Shown: positions 26,474 through 36,469 of the stretch, piece after piece
Position numbering within the stretch: the first letter of the stretch is position 1
Layout of the letters: every line of letters begins with the position of its first letter
Assembly: GCF_029689945.1 (NCBI RefSeq)
Contig: NZ_CP121451.1
Location: 5,890,001-5,954,000 of the forward strand
Reading direction: 5' to 3'
DNA length: 64,000 bases
Origin: Paenibacillus amylolyticus
GTDB taxonomy: Bacteria > Bacillota > Bacilli > Paenibacillales > Paenibacillaceae
Program-made: the position numbers and the translations under genes
The notes under the pieces: generated by a model
The model's input: the letters and a program-made list of their open reading frames with translations, nothing else
Database searches by the model: none
What the model was told of the DNA's origin: nothing

Positions 26474-27457
26474 CTACAGTTCTTCTCTGGGTGCTGCCTC
26501 ATCATTCAAACGCTGCTCCAGTGCGGCCATATCTGCTGGGAAAGGGGCTTGGAACGTTATGCGTTCCCGGAGAATCGGATGTTCAAACGTCAGTTCACAG
26601 GCATGTAAGGCTTGACGGTCGATCCAGCTATCCCGATCTTCCCGAATAGCCATGGTCTGTTCATCAATCTCATGCCCAGGTAATGTCTTGTACATCCGAT
26701 CACCGATTAATGGACAGCCGATGGACGTCATATGTACCCTGATCTGATGGGTTCTGCCACTTTCCAGCTTGAGGCTTATCGCACTTGCACTGCCCCCTGA
26801 CCAACGTGTTAAGGTCGTGTACAACGTTCTTGCAGCATAACCATCAGGTGTTACAATTCGACGGTGTGGCTCTTCAGGATCGCGGTCAATCGGTCCATCC
26901 ACTGATCCTTGTTCCGGGACAGGGCTGCCGTGTACAAGTGCAATATATTTCTTATCCACCGTTCCCGCAATCATCTGCTCAGACACATGCTGATGTACAT
27001 AAGGGTTCTTGGCTATGGCCAGCACACCTGACGTTTCCTGATCAAGCCGATGAATCGGTCTGAACCGGAAGCGCTCGCCTTTGGATTTCCAGTAATGCAC
27101 AACTCCATTGGCCAAAGTCCCCGTGTAATGACCATGTGTCGGATGAACGATGATGCCTGCATCCTTGTTTACAATGAGCAAATGCTCGTCTTCATACAGA
27201 ATGGTAAAGGGAATAGGTTCAGGCAGAATATCATCCGATTCCTCTTGCTCCATCCGAACTTCAACGACATCACCCGCAGCTACCTTCACGCTAATGTATA
27301 CACGCTCTCCATTTAACATGACACCTTGCTCGGTCAGCTTGATTTTGGACAAAAGCTTACGCGACACCAGCAGCCGGCGTTGAAGCACGGTCTTCAGCAG
27401 CCAGCCATCTTCCTGTTCGGTCACCGTGTAAACAATCGGCGAATAATATGGGCTCAT
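26474..27457 (-). CDS. RluA-family pseudouridine synthase
   Basis: A 327-residue RNA modification enzyme. A short S4-like RNA-binding region (about 25-75) precedes the catalytic domain. The catalytic aspartate lies in RPIHRLDQETSGVLAIAK, and GRTHQIRVHMTSIGCPLIGD is the second family block. RluA/RluD enzymes isomerise uridines in rRNA or tRNA; the target site cannot be read. The ATG at 27457 overlaps the restored stop of the adenosyltransferase gene by four bases (ATGA). This supports that start, because no separate strong ribosome site is visible. Confidence 0.83.
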   Translation of the reverse strand: MSPYYSPIVYTVTEQEDGWLLKTVLQRRLLVSRKLLSKIKLTEQGVMLNGERVYISVKVAAGDVVEVRMEQEESDDILPEPIPFTILYEDEHLLIVNKDAGIIVHPTHGHYTGTLANGVVHYWKSKGERFRFRPIHRLDQETSGVLAIAKNPYVHQHVSEQMIAGTVDKKYIALVHGSPVPEQGSVDGPIDRDPEEPHRRIVTPDGYAARTLYTTLTRWSGGSASAISLKLESGRTHQIRVHMTSIGCPLIGDRMYKTLPGHEIDEQTMAIREDRDSWIDRQALHACELTFEHPILRERITFQAPFPADMAALEQRLNDEAAPREEL

Positions 27458-28028
27458 TCTTTGCGGCGGAAGACTTTTTGCTCCGCACATATTCAATATC
27501 CGCCACCTGTTGTCTCGCGTTGGCCGTCCGTGCAACCACGAAGAAATAATCAGACAATCGGTTTAGATACCGTCGCACTGACGGATTAATATCGGTGTGT
27601 TGTCCGAGTGTTACCGTGCGACGTTCTGCGCGGCGACATACCGTACGGCACACATGAAGAGCAGAAGACAGCTGACTGCCCCCTGGAATAATGAACCGTT
27701 CCACTTTTGGATTCTCTGCGTCATACTGGTCAATCCATTGTTCCAGACGTGTGACCATTTCATCTCTTACCTTATATTTGGCCTCACTAATCTTCACAAA
27801 GGCCAGATCCGACCCGCAATCGAACAGTTCCTGCTGCACTTCCAGCAGATGTTCACGCAGATCTTCGAATTCGCCTTGGGCAGAATCAATAAGGCTGATC
27901 GCCTGGCCAACAAAACAGTTCAATTCATCAATCGTGCCATAAGCCTCCACTCGATCATCATCCTTGATGACACGTCCACCGATGACTGAAGTCTGTCCTT
28001 CGTCACCTGTTCGTGTATATATGCCCAT
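27454..28028 (-). CDS. PduO-type cob(I)alamin adenosyltransferase (one frame break)
   Basis: A protein of about 192 residues that adenosylates cob(I)alamin to make coenzyme B12. The ATP site is the N-terminal IYTRTGDEGQTSVIGG. FIIPGGSQLSSALHVCRTVCRRAER and LNRLSDYFFVVAR are the other PduO blocks. GGAGGG lies 6 bases before ATG 28028. In the raw frame the C-terminus runs on into an unrelated tail to 27357. One base restored in the T-run at 27475-27479 gives RSKKVFRRKE and a TGA at 27454-27456, the usual end. It is followed directly by the pseudouridine synthase. A CobU-like gene lies 840 bases away on the same strand. Confidence 0.85.
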
Positions 28029-28175
28029 CATTATCCCTCCAATTGGTAATATAATCATGAATACGGGAATGCCTCTTTTCAGAAACCCGTCTATCACTTT
28101 ACACGTATATAAGAATTGGTGTGCTCTGCCGAGTATACGACAAATCGAAGGAAACCAAAAGCAAAGGAGACGATT

Positions 28176-28784
28176 ATGCAAAACTGGATAACCGATTTCA
28201 TGGAACAATACGGCTACATCGGCATTGCACTCATCATCGCTCTTGAGAATGTTTTCCCCGATCCCATCTGAAATCATCTTGCCGTTTGGCGGATTCATGA
28301 CCACCTATACCAGTCTGACTCTTCCGGGAGTTATTATCGCCGCAACCATTGGTTCTGTTCTTGGTGCTGTAATGCTGTATGGTATAGGTCTACTCATTGA
28401 CGTCGAACGGCTTGAGAAAATTGTGGAACGTTGGGGACATGTTCTGCGCATAAAAAAGAGGATATTCACCGTGTTGATGCATGGTTTGACAAATATGGCA
28501 TGTGGACCGTATTATTCTGCCGAATGGTTCCTCTCGTCCGGAGTCTGATCTCGATTCCCGCAGGCATGTCCAATATGAAATTTGGTTTATTCCTTCTCTT
28601 TACAACCATTGGTACATTGATCTGGAATGTCATTCTTGTCTGCGTAGGTGCTGCGCTTGGCGCATCATGGGAGAGCATATTGCACTTTATGGACGTGTAT
28701 TCCATTGTCGTATACATCATTCTGGCCATCATTGTCATCGGATGTATCGTCTGGTGGATCAGACGTAGTCAAAAGCAGAAATAA
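28176..28784 (+). CDS. DedA-family membrane protein (two frame breaks)
   Basis: An integral membrane protein of about 203 residues. AAAGGAGA precedes ATG 28176. The family marks are ENVFPPIPSE near residue 30, PFGGFMTTY, a GxLLG-like glycine region, FCRMVPLVRSLISIPAG and four or five hydrophobic segments. The raw frame ends after 28 codons; one C missing in CCCC at 28256-28259 explains this. A second break is one A missing at 28452-28457 (RIKKEDIHRVDAWFDKYG). With both repaired, a single frame runs to 28784. DedA proteins are implicated in lipid-carrier or phospholipid flipping and envelope homeostasis. It is divergent from the adenosyltransferase gene. Confidence 0.82.
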
Positions 28785-28804
28785 AAAGAGATAATGGATT
28801 AAAT

Positions 28805-28847
28805 AAAGCCTCCTCGCCACCCATTCGTGGTTAAGGAGGCTTCTTTA
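28805..28847 (+). terminator. Terminator of the DedA gene
   Basis: AAGCCTCCT/AGGAGGCTT with an inner CCAC/GTGG pair, followed by TCTTT. It lies 20 bases after the stop and may also serve the converging gene. Confidence 0.75.
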
Positions 28848-28870
28848 TGTCACCCGTTTAACTCAAATTG

Positions 28871-29412
28871 CTATCGTTCATCTTCAGCTAACATGCCCTG
28901 ACTCTTAAGATCGATAGCCAAACCGGATACCAGCATATACATCTTGTCAGCATGTATCTGCAGCATCCGGTTAACCGAAGCCATTCTCGCTGTAAATATT
29001 CGTTCTTCCTCGGTGGGATGCAATGTGCCATGCATTTCATTGGTGATCACAAGCAACTTGCCCTGATAAGACAATAACGCATCAAGCAAAAGCTGAGTCT
29101 CTGAACGCTGTTGATTCAAATCCTCCGTTGCCCTGAAGCCGCAGCCATCCAGGAGGTCAGACTGTCTACAATTACAATTCGCTGATCCGCCAAAAACAGA
29201 TTGGATTCCCGATTAATCTGGGTAATCACCTCTGTCAGATGCTGACCGTTTCCGGCATGAATGGCACGATAATGAGCGGATGGCAATTCGGGAATAACGG
29301 GATCATGATCACCAGTGGATAAATATACACCCTCCCGGCTAATCCCGGCTGCGTACTTGAGGGCAAACCGCGTTTTACCACTACCTATGCCGCCTGTGAC
29401 CGTAATCAGCAT
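28871..29412 (-). CDS. CobU/CobP-type adenosylcobinamide kinase (one frame break)
   Basis: A P-loop protein of about 180 residues. ATG 29412 follows GGAGGG by 6 bases. The Walker A motif is VTGGIGSGKTRFALKYA. The second half contains LLVITNEMHGTLHPTEEERIF, which matches the conserved NEVG-type motif of CobU with NEMH in its place. The family phosphorylates adenosylcobinamide and adds GMP in B12 salvage. The raw sequence shows two frames meeting at 29116-29119. One G restored in CCC (plus strand) at 29131-29133 gives AAASGATEDLNQQRSET and fuses them. No other cob genes except the adenosyltransferase are nearby, which suggests cobinamide salvage. Confidence 0.75.
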
Positions 29413-29448
29413 CCGCTTCCCTCCTTCCATAGCCATTCTGTATTTTCG

Positions 29449-29999
29449 TTACTCTGTCAGCGCCTTCAGCACTTTCTTGGATTCTTCGACATTGGAAGCT
29501 GATACTGGAATGGTGGCGAACAGATTGCTCGCAGCATATTCTACATCTTTAAACATTTTCATATCTTCCAGTGGAATGCCGTAAAGATGAGTTTCTTGCT
29601 TGAGATCCGAACCATCATCTCCATCACCTTTCTCTACCAATACGCCCCCTCAAATACCCCCCGTTCAAACTTCTTGGGATCAAACGTATCATCCAGCGGA
29701 ATATTGGACCCGTTACTTCCGTATTGTTTCATGTCATTTTCAGGCAAAATGAAGATATCATGTCCTCCAGCCGCATACTCAACCATAATTTTCTGGACAT
29801 CATACATCGCACTGGTGATCACTTCCACCTTGGGTTCCTCACCCAGTTTCTGTTGCAGATTGGCCTGCAACTGTTCTGAGATTACAGATGGATTTCCTTG
29901 GTTATCAATGATAAAAATAGAAAAACCATCTTTCCCTCCACACCCAGCAAGCAGAAAAACGATAGAAATGATTGCAGTAAGCCCCCAGAATCTCTTCAT
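29449..29999 (-). CDS. Hypothetical lipoprotein (one frame break)
   Basis: An exported lipoprotein of about 183 residues. The N-terminus MKRFWGLTAIISIVFLLAGC ends in a clear lipobox with Cys20. The mature part is acidic and mixed alpha/beta; I do not recognise the family. Two frames overlap at 29634-29640. One G restored in the run at 29645-29649 gives FEGGVLVEKGDGDD and one frame. It lies 36 bases upstream of the CobU-like start on the same strand, so co-transcription is likely. A role in the B12 pathway is not shown by the sequence. Confidence 0.6.
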
Positions 30000-30096
30000 T
30001 CCAGTTCCCCCTTTAGTCTCCTATGTCCAATATATCACAATTGTTCCACGCAAAAAAACAACCTGGCTAATCAGAAGATTACCTTGCCATTACACG

Positions 30097-30122
30097 CAAA
30101 AAGAAGACCCTTCTCAGGTCTC
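30097..30122 (-). terminator. Terminator of the Spo0E-like gene
   Basis: GAGACCTGAGAAGGGTCT followed by TCTTTTTG on the minus strand, about 45 bases after the stop. The stem is short. Confidence 0.55.
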
Positions 30123-30166
30123 CTTTCCTCATTCGATTAATGAAACGTTTCAATCCAAGACAAACG

Positions 30167-30433
30167 TTATTTTGCTTTAATCGGATTAGCCTTCATATAT
30201 TCATTAATCTTCAAATCCAGCAAGCTGCTGATTTCAATTACAATATCGGATGTGAATGATTTCTCTTCGAGGAAGATCTGTTCCATTTTGCGACGAAGCA
30301 TATGAATTTCATCTTCCAAGGAAATGTCATGCAAAGATGCGTTATCGGGTTTCACCGACCATCGGTCGCCATGATCGCCTTCTGCCAGAACGTGCCCACG
30401 ATTCGTCGGTAAATCATATTCAACACAAAACAA
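30167..30433 (-). CDS. Spo0E-family aspartyl-phosphate phosphatase
   Basis: An 88-residue protein. The C-terminal 50 residues form two helices (LEDEIHMLRRKMEQIFL and VIEISSLLDLKINEYM). The second carries the Spo0E signature S-x-x-L-D-x-x-I, here SSLLDLKI, where the Asp and Ser are needed to remove phosphate from Spo0A. The N-terminal 40 residues are a polar extension not usual for the smallest members. The start is TTG at 30433, five bases after AGGAGGGG. Such phosphatases delay entry into sporulation. Confidence 0.75.
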   Translation of the reverse strand: MFCVEYDLPTNRGHVLAEGDHGDRWSVKPDNASLHDISLEDEIHMLRRKMEQIFLEEKSFTSDIVIEISSLLDLKINEYMKANPIKAK

Positions 30434-30575
30434 AGCTAACCCCTCCTTGGAAAATGGACTTCCAAAATATGAAAACTTATTTCAAATTGAAATTATATCA
30501 CATTATTTTGTAAAAGAAAGTTATTTTTTTCCAAAGATAACAATGTCACAATTGTAAAGAGATTCTACTTTAGTA

Positions 30576-31784
30576 TTAACCCTCTTTTTGCAATTTGTAA
30601 ACAAAGTTTCCGATTCGTTCCAAAGCTTCGTTCAATTGGGTTACAGAAGTCGCATAAGAACAACGCAAGAAGCCTTCACCCTGAGGGCCAAAAACATTGC
30701 CGGGGACAGCCGCAACTTTGTTCTCCGTTAACAATCGTTCAGCAAACAGGTCGGAACTCAAGCCTGTCTTTTGAATACTCGGGAATGCATAGAATGCTCC
30801 CTGAGGTTCATGACAATCGAGTCCAATATCCCTGAATCCCTGCACAATCAAACGTCTGCGCTGATTATACGATTCTACCATCCGATCCTTCTCACCCAAA
30901 CCGTTCGTCAATGCCTCAAGCGCAGCAACCTGACCCATGGCCGGTGCACACATTACGGTATACTGATGGATTTTGAGCATGGCTGCAATAAGCTCTGGAT
31001 GACCACACATGTAACCAATCCGCCAACCAGTCATTGCAAAAGCCTTTGAAAATCCGCTTACGAGAATGGTCCGCTCCTTCATGTCAGGAATAGCTGCAAA
31101 GCTAACATGTTTTTGCGTATACGTCAATTCAGCGTAAATTTCATCAGCAATTACAATCAGATCATGCTTTTTAATTACTTCAGCAATAGGCAGCCAATCT
31201 TCATACGTCATGATGGCTCCAGTGGGATTGCTCGGATAACACAAAATAACGACTTTCGACTTCGGTGTGATGCCTGCTTCAAGTGCTTCTGCCGTTAACT
31301 TGAACTGATCTTTTGCATAGGTTTCAACACCTACCGGTATTCCACCACCGATTGAAGCAATTGGTGAATAAGCCACGTACGAAGGTTCAGGAATGAGAAT
31401 CTCGTCACCAGGCACGATTAATGCACGTAAAGCCAGGTCAATCGCTTCACTGCCACCCACAGTAACGATAATTTCATTCTTGGGATCGTATTTGGTATCA
31501 AACTGAGTATCCAGATATTCACTGATGGCTTCTCTCAACTTCGGCATACCTGCGTTGGAGGTGTAACTGGTCATGCCTCTCTCCAGTGAGTAGACACAAG
31601 CTTCACGCATATGCCAAGGAGTAACAAAATCAGGTTCACCTACACCCAATGTAATAATATCCTTGTTGTCTCCAACCAAATCAAAAAATTTACGAATTCC
31701 GGATGGAGGTATCTGCTGCACGAGAGGTGCCAGATATGATGTCATTTTCTTGTTGTTCCCGGTTGTCTGTTCATTCACTATCAT
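30576..31784 (-). CDS. alaT: Alanine/aromatic-type aminotransferase (AlaT-like)
   Basis: A 402-residue class I/II PLP aminotransferase. The cofactor lysine lies in SGFSKAFAMTGWR. GSEAIDLALRAL, CYPSNPTGAIMT and ADEIYAELTY complete the active site, and the C-terminal arginine in FLRCSYATS binds the substrate carboxylate. It lies 13 bases after an Lrp-type regulator, the same pairing as alaR-alaT (yugG-yugH) in B. subtilis, where AlaT makes alanine from pyruvate and glutamate. Many close members are labelled PatA or aromatic aminotransferase, so the substrate is inferred from the neighbour. Confidence 0.85.
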   Translation of the reverse strand: MIVNEQTTGNNKKMTSYLAPLVQQIPPSGIRKFFDLVGDNKDIITLGVGEPDFVTPWHMREACVYSLERGMTSYTSNAGMPKLREAISEYLDTQFDTKYDPKNEIIVTVGGSEAIDLALRALIVPGDEILIPEPSYVAYSPIASIGGGIPVGVETYAKDQFKLTAEALEAGITPKSKVVILCYPSNPTGAIMTYEDWLPIAEVIKKHDLIVIADEIYAELTYTQKHVSFAAIPDMKERTILVSGFSKAFAMTGWRIGYMCGHPELIAAMLKIHQYTVMCAPAMGQVAALEALTNGLGEKDRMVESYNQRRRLIVQGFRDIGLDCHEPQGAFYAFPSIQKTGLSSDLFAERLLTENKVAAVPGNVFGPQGEGFLRCSYATSVTQLNEALERIGNFVYKLQKEG

Positions 31785-31797
31785 GACACATCTTCCT

Positions 31798-32298
31798 TTA
31801 CGGCGAGATCATGAGACGGTTGTCTTCTTGATGGTCTTCAAAGATAATCCCGTCCTGCTTATATTTTTTAAGAATAAAGTTCGTTTTGGTTGAAAGTACA
31901 GAGTCTATCGGAGACAGTTTCTCCGACACAAAATTAGCGACTTCACGCAGGTTGCCACCTTCCACTTCAACGAGCAGATCGTATGCACCGGACATGAGAT
32001 ATACGGATTTCACTTGCGGGTAGAGATAAATGCGTTCAGCAATCCCTTCAAAGCCACGACCACGCTCTGGCGTAATCTGTACCTCAATCAGGGCCGTTAC
32101 TTTTTCATCATCTATTTTGCTCCAGTTCACGACGGTCGCGTATTTCACGATGACGTGATCTTGTTCAAGCTGTGCCACGGCGTTCTTGATCTTGTCTTCG
32201 GACTCCCCCAGCAGCGTCGACAGCAGTGCGGGAGTCCTTCTCGCGTCTTCCTTCAACAGATCCAGAACTTTTAGTTGCAGATCGTTCAAATCTTTCAT
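31798..32298 (-). CDS. alaR: Lrp/AsnC-family transcription regulator (AlaR-like)
   Basis: A 166-residue regulator. An N-terminal winged helix-turn-helix (about 5-55, LQLKVLDLLKEDARRTPALLS) is followed by an AsnC/RAM ligand-binding domain (about 65-145). GGAGGG precedes the ATG. It starts the two-gene unit with the aminotransferase. In B. subtilis AlaR activates alaT for alanine synthesis. Effector residues cannot be assigned from the sequence alone. Confidence 0.85.
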   Translation of the reverse strand: MKDLNDLQLKVLDLLKEDARRTPALLSTLLGESEDKIKNAVAQLEQDHVIVKYATVVNWSKIDDEKVTALIEVQITPERGRGFEGIAERIYLYPQVKSVYLMSGAYDLLVEVEGGNLREVANFVSEKLSPIDSVLSTKTNFILKKYKQDGIIFEDHQEDNRLMISP

Positions 32299-32375
32299 GA
32301 TTTTCCCTCCAGCGTCATCCAGGTTCCTGAAAATGAATTAATACTTATATTACATGAATTTAACGTTGATGCAAA

Positions 32376-32414
32376 GACAAAAGACCGCCTGCCCTGAATT
32401 CGGGCAAGCGGTGG
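32376..32414 (-). terminator. Terminator of the coat-protein gene
   Basis: ACCGCTTGCCC/GGGCAGGCGGT hairpin with TTTTG on the minus strand, about 45 bases after the stop. Confidence 0.8.
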
Positions 32415-32458
32415 TATGGTCCTGAAACATTAGGTGCTTCAAACCTCTTTTGCAAAGG

Positions 32459-32854
32459 TTACATGTAATAAGGGTTACCGTAATTCGGTTGATGCTGAGA
32501 CACATTCGGAGATTGGCTATATGAACTGTTCTGCGTATTCTTTTCCTGAATGAACTGTTGACACTTCTGTTGGGTCTGGTGAGCGGACTGAATCTGCTTG
32601 TCCACATCCTGACGAAGGGCCTTCGAAGAAACAGAATACATGTTGTTTTGCTGCATCAGATTGAACAGTTCCCCTTGTAGCCTTAAGGTATCATTCGTCA
32701 AGTCTGTGAACATTCGACGTGTCATCGGGCAGGAAGCTTCCGTTGTCGCTGTCGTATATTCGCGAGAGGTTCGTCTCAAATCTGCAAGAATCGACTTCAG
32801 CAGATCCTGCTCCTGCATAAAAGCGCCATTAGATGATAAAGATTGAGAATACAT
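32459..32854 (-). CDS. Spore coat protein, CotF-like
   Basis: A 131-residue protein. The first 90 residues are helical with the CotF pattern (EQDLLKSILADLRRTSREYT, then DLTNDTLRLQGELFNLMQQN). The C-terminal 40 residues are Gln/Ser/Asn/Tyr-rich and end in NYGNPYYM, typical of coat proteins. AGGAGG lies 7 bases before ATG. A second small coat-type gene lies 33 bases upstream. CotF-type proteins assemble into the spore coat. Confidence 0.75.
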   Translation of the reverse strand: MYSQSLSSNGAFMQEQDLLKSILADLRRTSREYTTATTEASCPMTRRMFTDLTNDTLRLQGELFNLMQQNNMYSVSSKALRQDVDKQIQSAHQTQQKCQQFIQEKNTQNSSYSQSPNVSQHQPNYGNPYYM

Positions 32855-32887
32855 GCGTTTCCTCCTAAACCGTTATATTGTTCTCAA

Positions 32888-33121
32888 TTACTGAGCTTGC
32901 GTTGGTGCAAAAGACTGATGCTGCTGGAGCGCATTGACAAGCGTGTTGAGATGCTGTTCATGTGAGCGAACATAGTGATTCAGCGCCTGTTGAATTTGCG
33001 GATTATGTGTGATGGAAGCTGTTGCTGCACATTGCTTAATCAGCAGTTCTTCATTGGTGATCGAGTCCGCAATGTAGTTCAACTCTTTGGGACTCAGCGC
33101 TTGCATGGAATGATTCTGCAT
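32888..33121 (-). CDS. Small spore-coat-associated protein, CotF-like partner
   Basis: A 77-residue helical protein, Gln- and His-rich (ALNHYVRSHEQHLNTLVNAL). The segment ELNYIADSITNEELLIKQCA resembles the N-terminal helix of CotF and ferritin-like coat proteins. AGGAGG precedes the ATG by 9 bases. It is transcribed together with the CotF-like gene. The assignment is by composition and location, not by a distinctive motif. Confidence 0.65.
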   Translation of the reverse strand: MQNHSMQALSPKELNYIADSITNEELLIKQCAATASITHNPQIQQALNHYVRSHEQHLNTLVNALQQHQSFAPTQAQ

Positions 33122-33218
33122 GGTTCGATGGCCTCCTCGGCATTAAGTTTATGCGCAATTATTGTTAACCCGGTCCCACAAAAGTATACAAATTTTAATG
33201 ATAAAGGAGATGTTTCTA

Positions 33219-34438
33219 ATGGATCTGGTCTATAATACACCTTTCTGGCCCTCCACTTTCAATCCAACAAATCATTATGGTGCCCTACAAGAAGACATCT
33301 CTTGTGATACCCTCATCATTGGTGGGGGCATGGGGGCGCACTGACATCCAAACTACTAACAGAGCAGGGTGTTAACACCGTTGTCATTGATAAGCGAGAC
33401 ATTGCCCATGGCAGCAGCTCTGCCAATACAGGTCTTTTACAATACACCAATGACAAAACGCTGACCTCATGTATCAACACTTTTGGTGAAGCGACAGGTG
33501 TTCGTTTTTATGAGTTATGTCGTGAAGCCATGCAGCAGCTTGCTCAAATTGCGGACAGTCTGGATACAGACCCTTGGTTTATCCCGCGAACAAGTTTTTG
33601 TTTTGCAAGCAGTGAAGATGATGTGACCCTGCTGCAGGAAGAATATGAGACATTGAAACGTTACGGCTTTGCAGCTGAATTGTGGGATGCGGACAAAATA
33701 AGCAAACATTTCCCCTTTAGCAAACCCGCTGCGCTGTACACCATGGGAGATGCCGAAGTGAATCCCTATCGTTTTGTTCATGCCTTGTTTGAATCCGCAA
33801 TGAAGCGCGGGGCTCGAATATATGGTCAGACGGAGATGATACACTGTGAGTACGATGAAGATGGTGTAGTATGCCACACTTCCAACGGTAAAATTCGGGC
33901 CAAAAAGGTTGTATTTGCTGCCGGGTACGAGACACAGGACATCAAAAAGGATCGTGGAGCCTATCTGAAAACGACCTATGCGATTGCTACCAAACCATTG
34001 TCTGATCTCAGTGAATGGTTTGAACATAGCATGATATGGGAGACAGCACGTCCATATTTGTATATGCGAACAACTCCCGACGGACGAATCATTGCAGGTG
34101 GTCTGGATGAAGAAATACCTCAGGAGGACCAACGTGAAATACGAGCTAAGCACCGGGGAGATACTCTTCTGGAAGAGGTTCGCTCCTATTTCCCTTTGGA
34201 TGACCTGGAAGTCGATTATGCCTGGGGTGCCGTGTTTGGTAATACGAATGATGGCCTCCCTCTGATCGGTACACATCCCGATTATCCACATTCATATTTT
34301 GTAGAAGGGTATGGAGGTAACGGGACCGTATACAGCATGATTGCTGCTTCCTTCATTGTGGATGCGATTACTGGCAAACCCAATCCGGATATGAACCTGT
34401 TCTCACTGACACGAACAAGTAAACCCTCTCCTGTGTAA
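33219..34438 (+). CDS. FAD-dependent amino-acid oxidoreductase, DAO family (one frame break)
   Basis: A flavoenzyme of about 406 residues. AAGGAG precedes ATG 33219. The FAD-binding motif is DTLIIGGGMGGAL (about 31-43), then GSSSANTGLLQYTND. The C-terminus has WGAVFGNTNDGLPLIG and YGGNGTVYSMIAA. It belongs to the D-amino-acid oxidase fold, near PuuB/OrdL-type enzymes that oxidise secondary amines. The raw frame ends at 33344 inside the FAD loop. One G missing from the run at 33332-33336 explains this and reconnects to the frame ending at 34438. The N-terminal segment NTPFWPST is common in Bacillales members. The substrate is unknown. Confidence 0.78.
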
Positions 34439-34457
34439 CATCAAATTAAATCAATGC

Positions 34458-34513
34458 AAACAGGGTACAGCACATGGAAAGTGTTCCTTTCCACAGCTGT
34501 ACCCTGTTTATAT
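34458..34513. terminator. Bidirectional terminator between the oxidoreductase and MFS genes
   Basis: A 14-base stem AAACAGGGTACAGC/GCTGTACCCTGTTT with an inner GGAAA/TTTCC pair, with T-rich sequence on the plus side. Confidence 0.85.
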
Positions 34514-34526
34514 ATTTGGAATCCTG

Positions 34527-35739
34527 CTAAGCCAAGGGTTCTTGCCCTTCCACTCGATTCAATAATTTGCGCATGAAGATCCATCCGATTAGCGGAGAAG
34601 CCCCGAGGACAATAATAAGCCAGGTTAACATGCGTAGAGACGGGGCATTGATGACCGTCACAATGAATATGACCAATCCACTTAGTCTGCCAAACATCAG
34701 GCATAGCTCTCTCAATACGACAAGTTCAACCCTTTTCTCCACATTTTCGCCACTCGTGCCCATCATGTCGAATCCGCGGATATCATCGGCAATACATATA
34801 ATGGCATCGCAACAGCACTCCCGATCCCCATGATTAACAGCGTACCATAGGTTACTTTCCAGAGAAGAGGAAGGAGCACCACGAGCAGAATGAGGGCTCC
34901 CATAAACATGCCTTTCGATCTGTACTGCGGTTTGAACCATTTCCCAGCTCCCAATAACTTACCAGTGCCACAGCTGAAGTGATGAGTGAGAACTGCCCCA
35001 ATTTATACTCCTGCGCTGTGGCCAGGTATACCAACAATGCAATCAGAAAGGCAAAGACACCTTCCCGTGCGCCCTGAGCGAATAAACCCAGGGCCAAGGT
35101 CCTCCAGGGACTTCCCGTCTTGGATAGCTGTATCCAGGGTTCAGACCAGCGGTATGTACCGCTCACCTTTCTTTTTTTCAGAAAAAAACTGAAGACCACC
35201 GCGATGACATAAATGACCAGCGATACCGTAAAGATAAGTCGATACCCCGTGTTGTCTGACATGCGAGTAATAATCAGACCGGAGAACCAGGGACCTATAA
35301 TTCCTGTCATCGAACCAAGTAACCCGACCCAGCCATTAAACAGATCCCTGTTTTCCCGATCCGTTATTTCAAAATACACCACATTAAATGCGATCCAGAA
35401 CAGCCCAAGGGAACAACCCAGCAGTATACCCAAAGGCCATATCCAGTCTACAGCTTTGGAACCAGCCCAGAGCACGATCATATAAAATATGCCGGACAAC
35501 GCAGTACCTAATCGCAATGCACTCATTTTATTGTGTTCCTTGACCCATTTGCCAGCAAGCCAGAATGTCAGTCCAATGGCCAGCTGCTGGCTGAGAGTGA
35601 ACCATCCCAACATGGCATAATCCGGACGGCTTTTCCACAGAAACACATTCAAGAAGGTACCCGACAGTGCTCCGGCTAACGCAAACAATCCATTCACGCC
35701 CAAAAGCAGAATGGATTGTCGGCCTAAAGTAATCTTCAT
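34527..35739 (-). CDS. MFS transporter (two frame breaks)
   Basis: A membrane transporter of about 404 residues with 12 predicted segments in two halves. ATG 35739 follows AAGGAGGAG by 4 bases. The first half includes LGCSLGLFWIAFNVVYFEI and DRENRDLFNGWVGLLGS. The raw frame is broken near 34950-34952 (one C of the plus strand missing; VSYWGAGKWFKPQYRSKG restored). It is broken again near 34771-34772 (one base missing; ISADFDMMGTSGENVEKR restored). The substrate is not evident. Confidence 0.75.
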
Positions 35740-35870
35740 CTGCTCCTCCTTCATCCACCTGAAATGAAATGTGTACAGGTAGTTCTTAGGGTTAACGTAC
35801 CCCAAGCAAGAGAAAAACATGATGAATCTTCAGGATTGCTATGAAATTGTGGTTCGTATCTGTGGAATGT

Positions 35871-36437
35871 TTATTCCTGCGTACTCAGGTTCTGAATCAG
35901 ACGCAGACGATCATCCTCGGACAGGCTGTATTGAACTTGGAAACACCCCGAGCATACATAGGTCAGTACCTTAAACGGTGGTGACAATAGTGAACCTTCG
36001 CCTGAAGCTGCGTTAGCGACTGGCAAGAAGTGATCCTGTGATGCAGCTTGCGTCCCTGCGAGAATCATGAATTCACGGCAATTCGGACATTCTGGCACTT
36101 CTTCCTGATGATCAAGTTGCTTCTGTACACCCTGTTCATACTGAATGAGGTCATTACCGTCATCCGCATATTTGGTCAACGTTCGCAACTCCGGCAATTT
36201 GAGTTCAACTTCATCTCCCCACAGATCTGTAAGATCCGCAGTCTGTTCCTCATCCTTCACATCATCCATATCATAGATGTCGTCCTCAGCTTCATCGTTC
36301 TCTTCATCACCGATGTTAATGTTGAGCGTTCGATATCCCTTCAACTCATTGTGACAGTATGGACATTCTTCTTCAGGACCGATTTCCTCATCCCATACAA
36401 TCTCCGTGTGACACCAAGGGCATACTGTTGTTTCCAT
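35871..36437 (-). CDS. Hypothetical zinc-ribbon protein with four CxxC motifs
   Basis: A 188-residue acidic cytosolic protein. Two zinc ribbons are visible: CPWC and CPYC in the first 30 residues, and CPNC (about 117) with CSGC (about 163). A very acidic linker (about 43-70) separates them. I do not recognise the family. The ATG follows AGAAAGG at a rather long spacing. The gene is transcribed towards the MFS gene, 130 bases away, and may be monocistronic. Confidence 0.65.
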   Translation of the reverse strand: METTVCPWCHTEIVWDEEIGPEEECPYCHNELKGYRTLNINIGDEENDEAEDDIYDMDDVKDEEQTADLTDLWGDEVELKLPELRTLTKYADDGNDLIQYEQGVQKQLDHQEEVPECPNCREFMILAGTQAASQDHFLPVANAASGEGSLLSPPFKVLTYVCSGCFQVQYSLSEDDRLRLIQNLSTQE

Positions 36438-36469
36438 ATTGAATCAATCAACCTTTCTCTTTCATATCA

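Noticed and set aside
26308..26505. A 65-codon minus-strand frame at the end of the pseudouridine synthase gene
   Set aside because: It starts inside the synthase gene, lacks a ribosome site and coincides with the GC-rich island.
28871..29436. Two separate small genes with a TTGA start/stop overlap
   Set aside because: Restoring one G gives a single CobU-like protein with normal length; the second frame has no ribosome site of its own.
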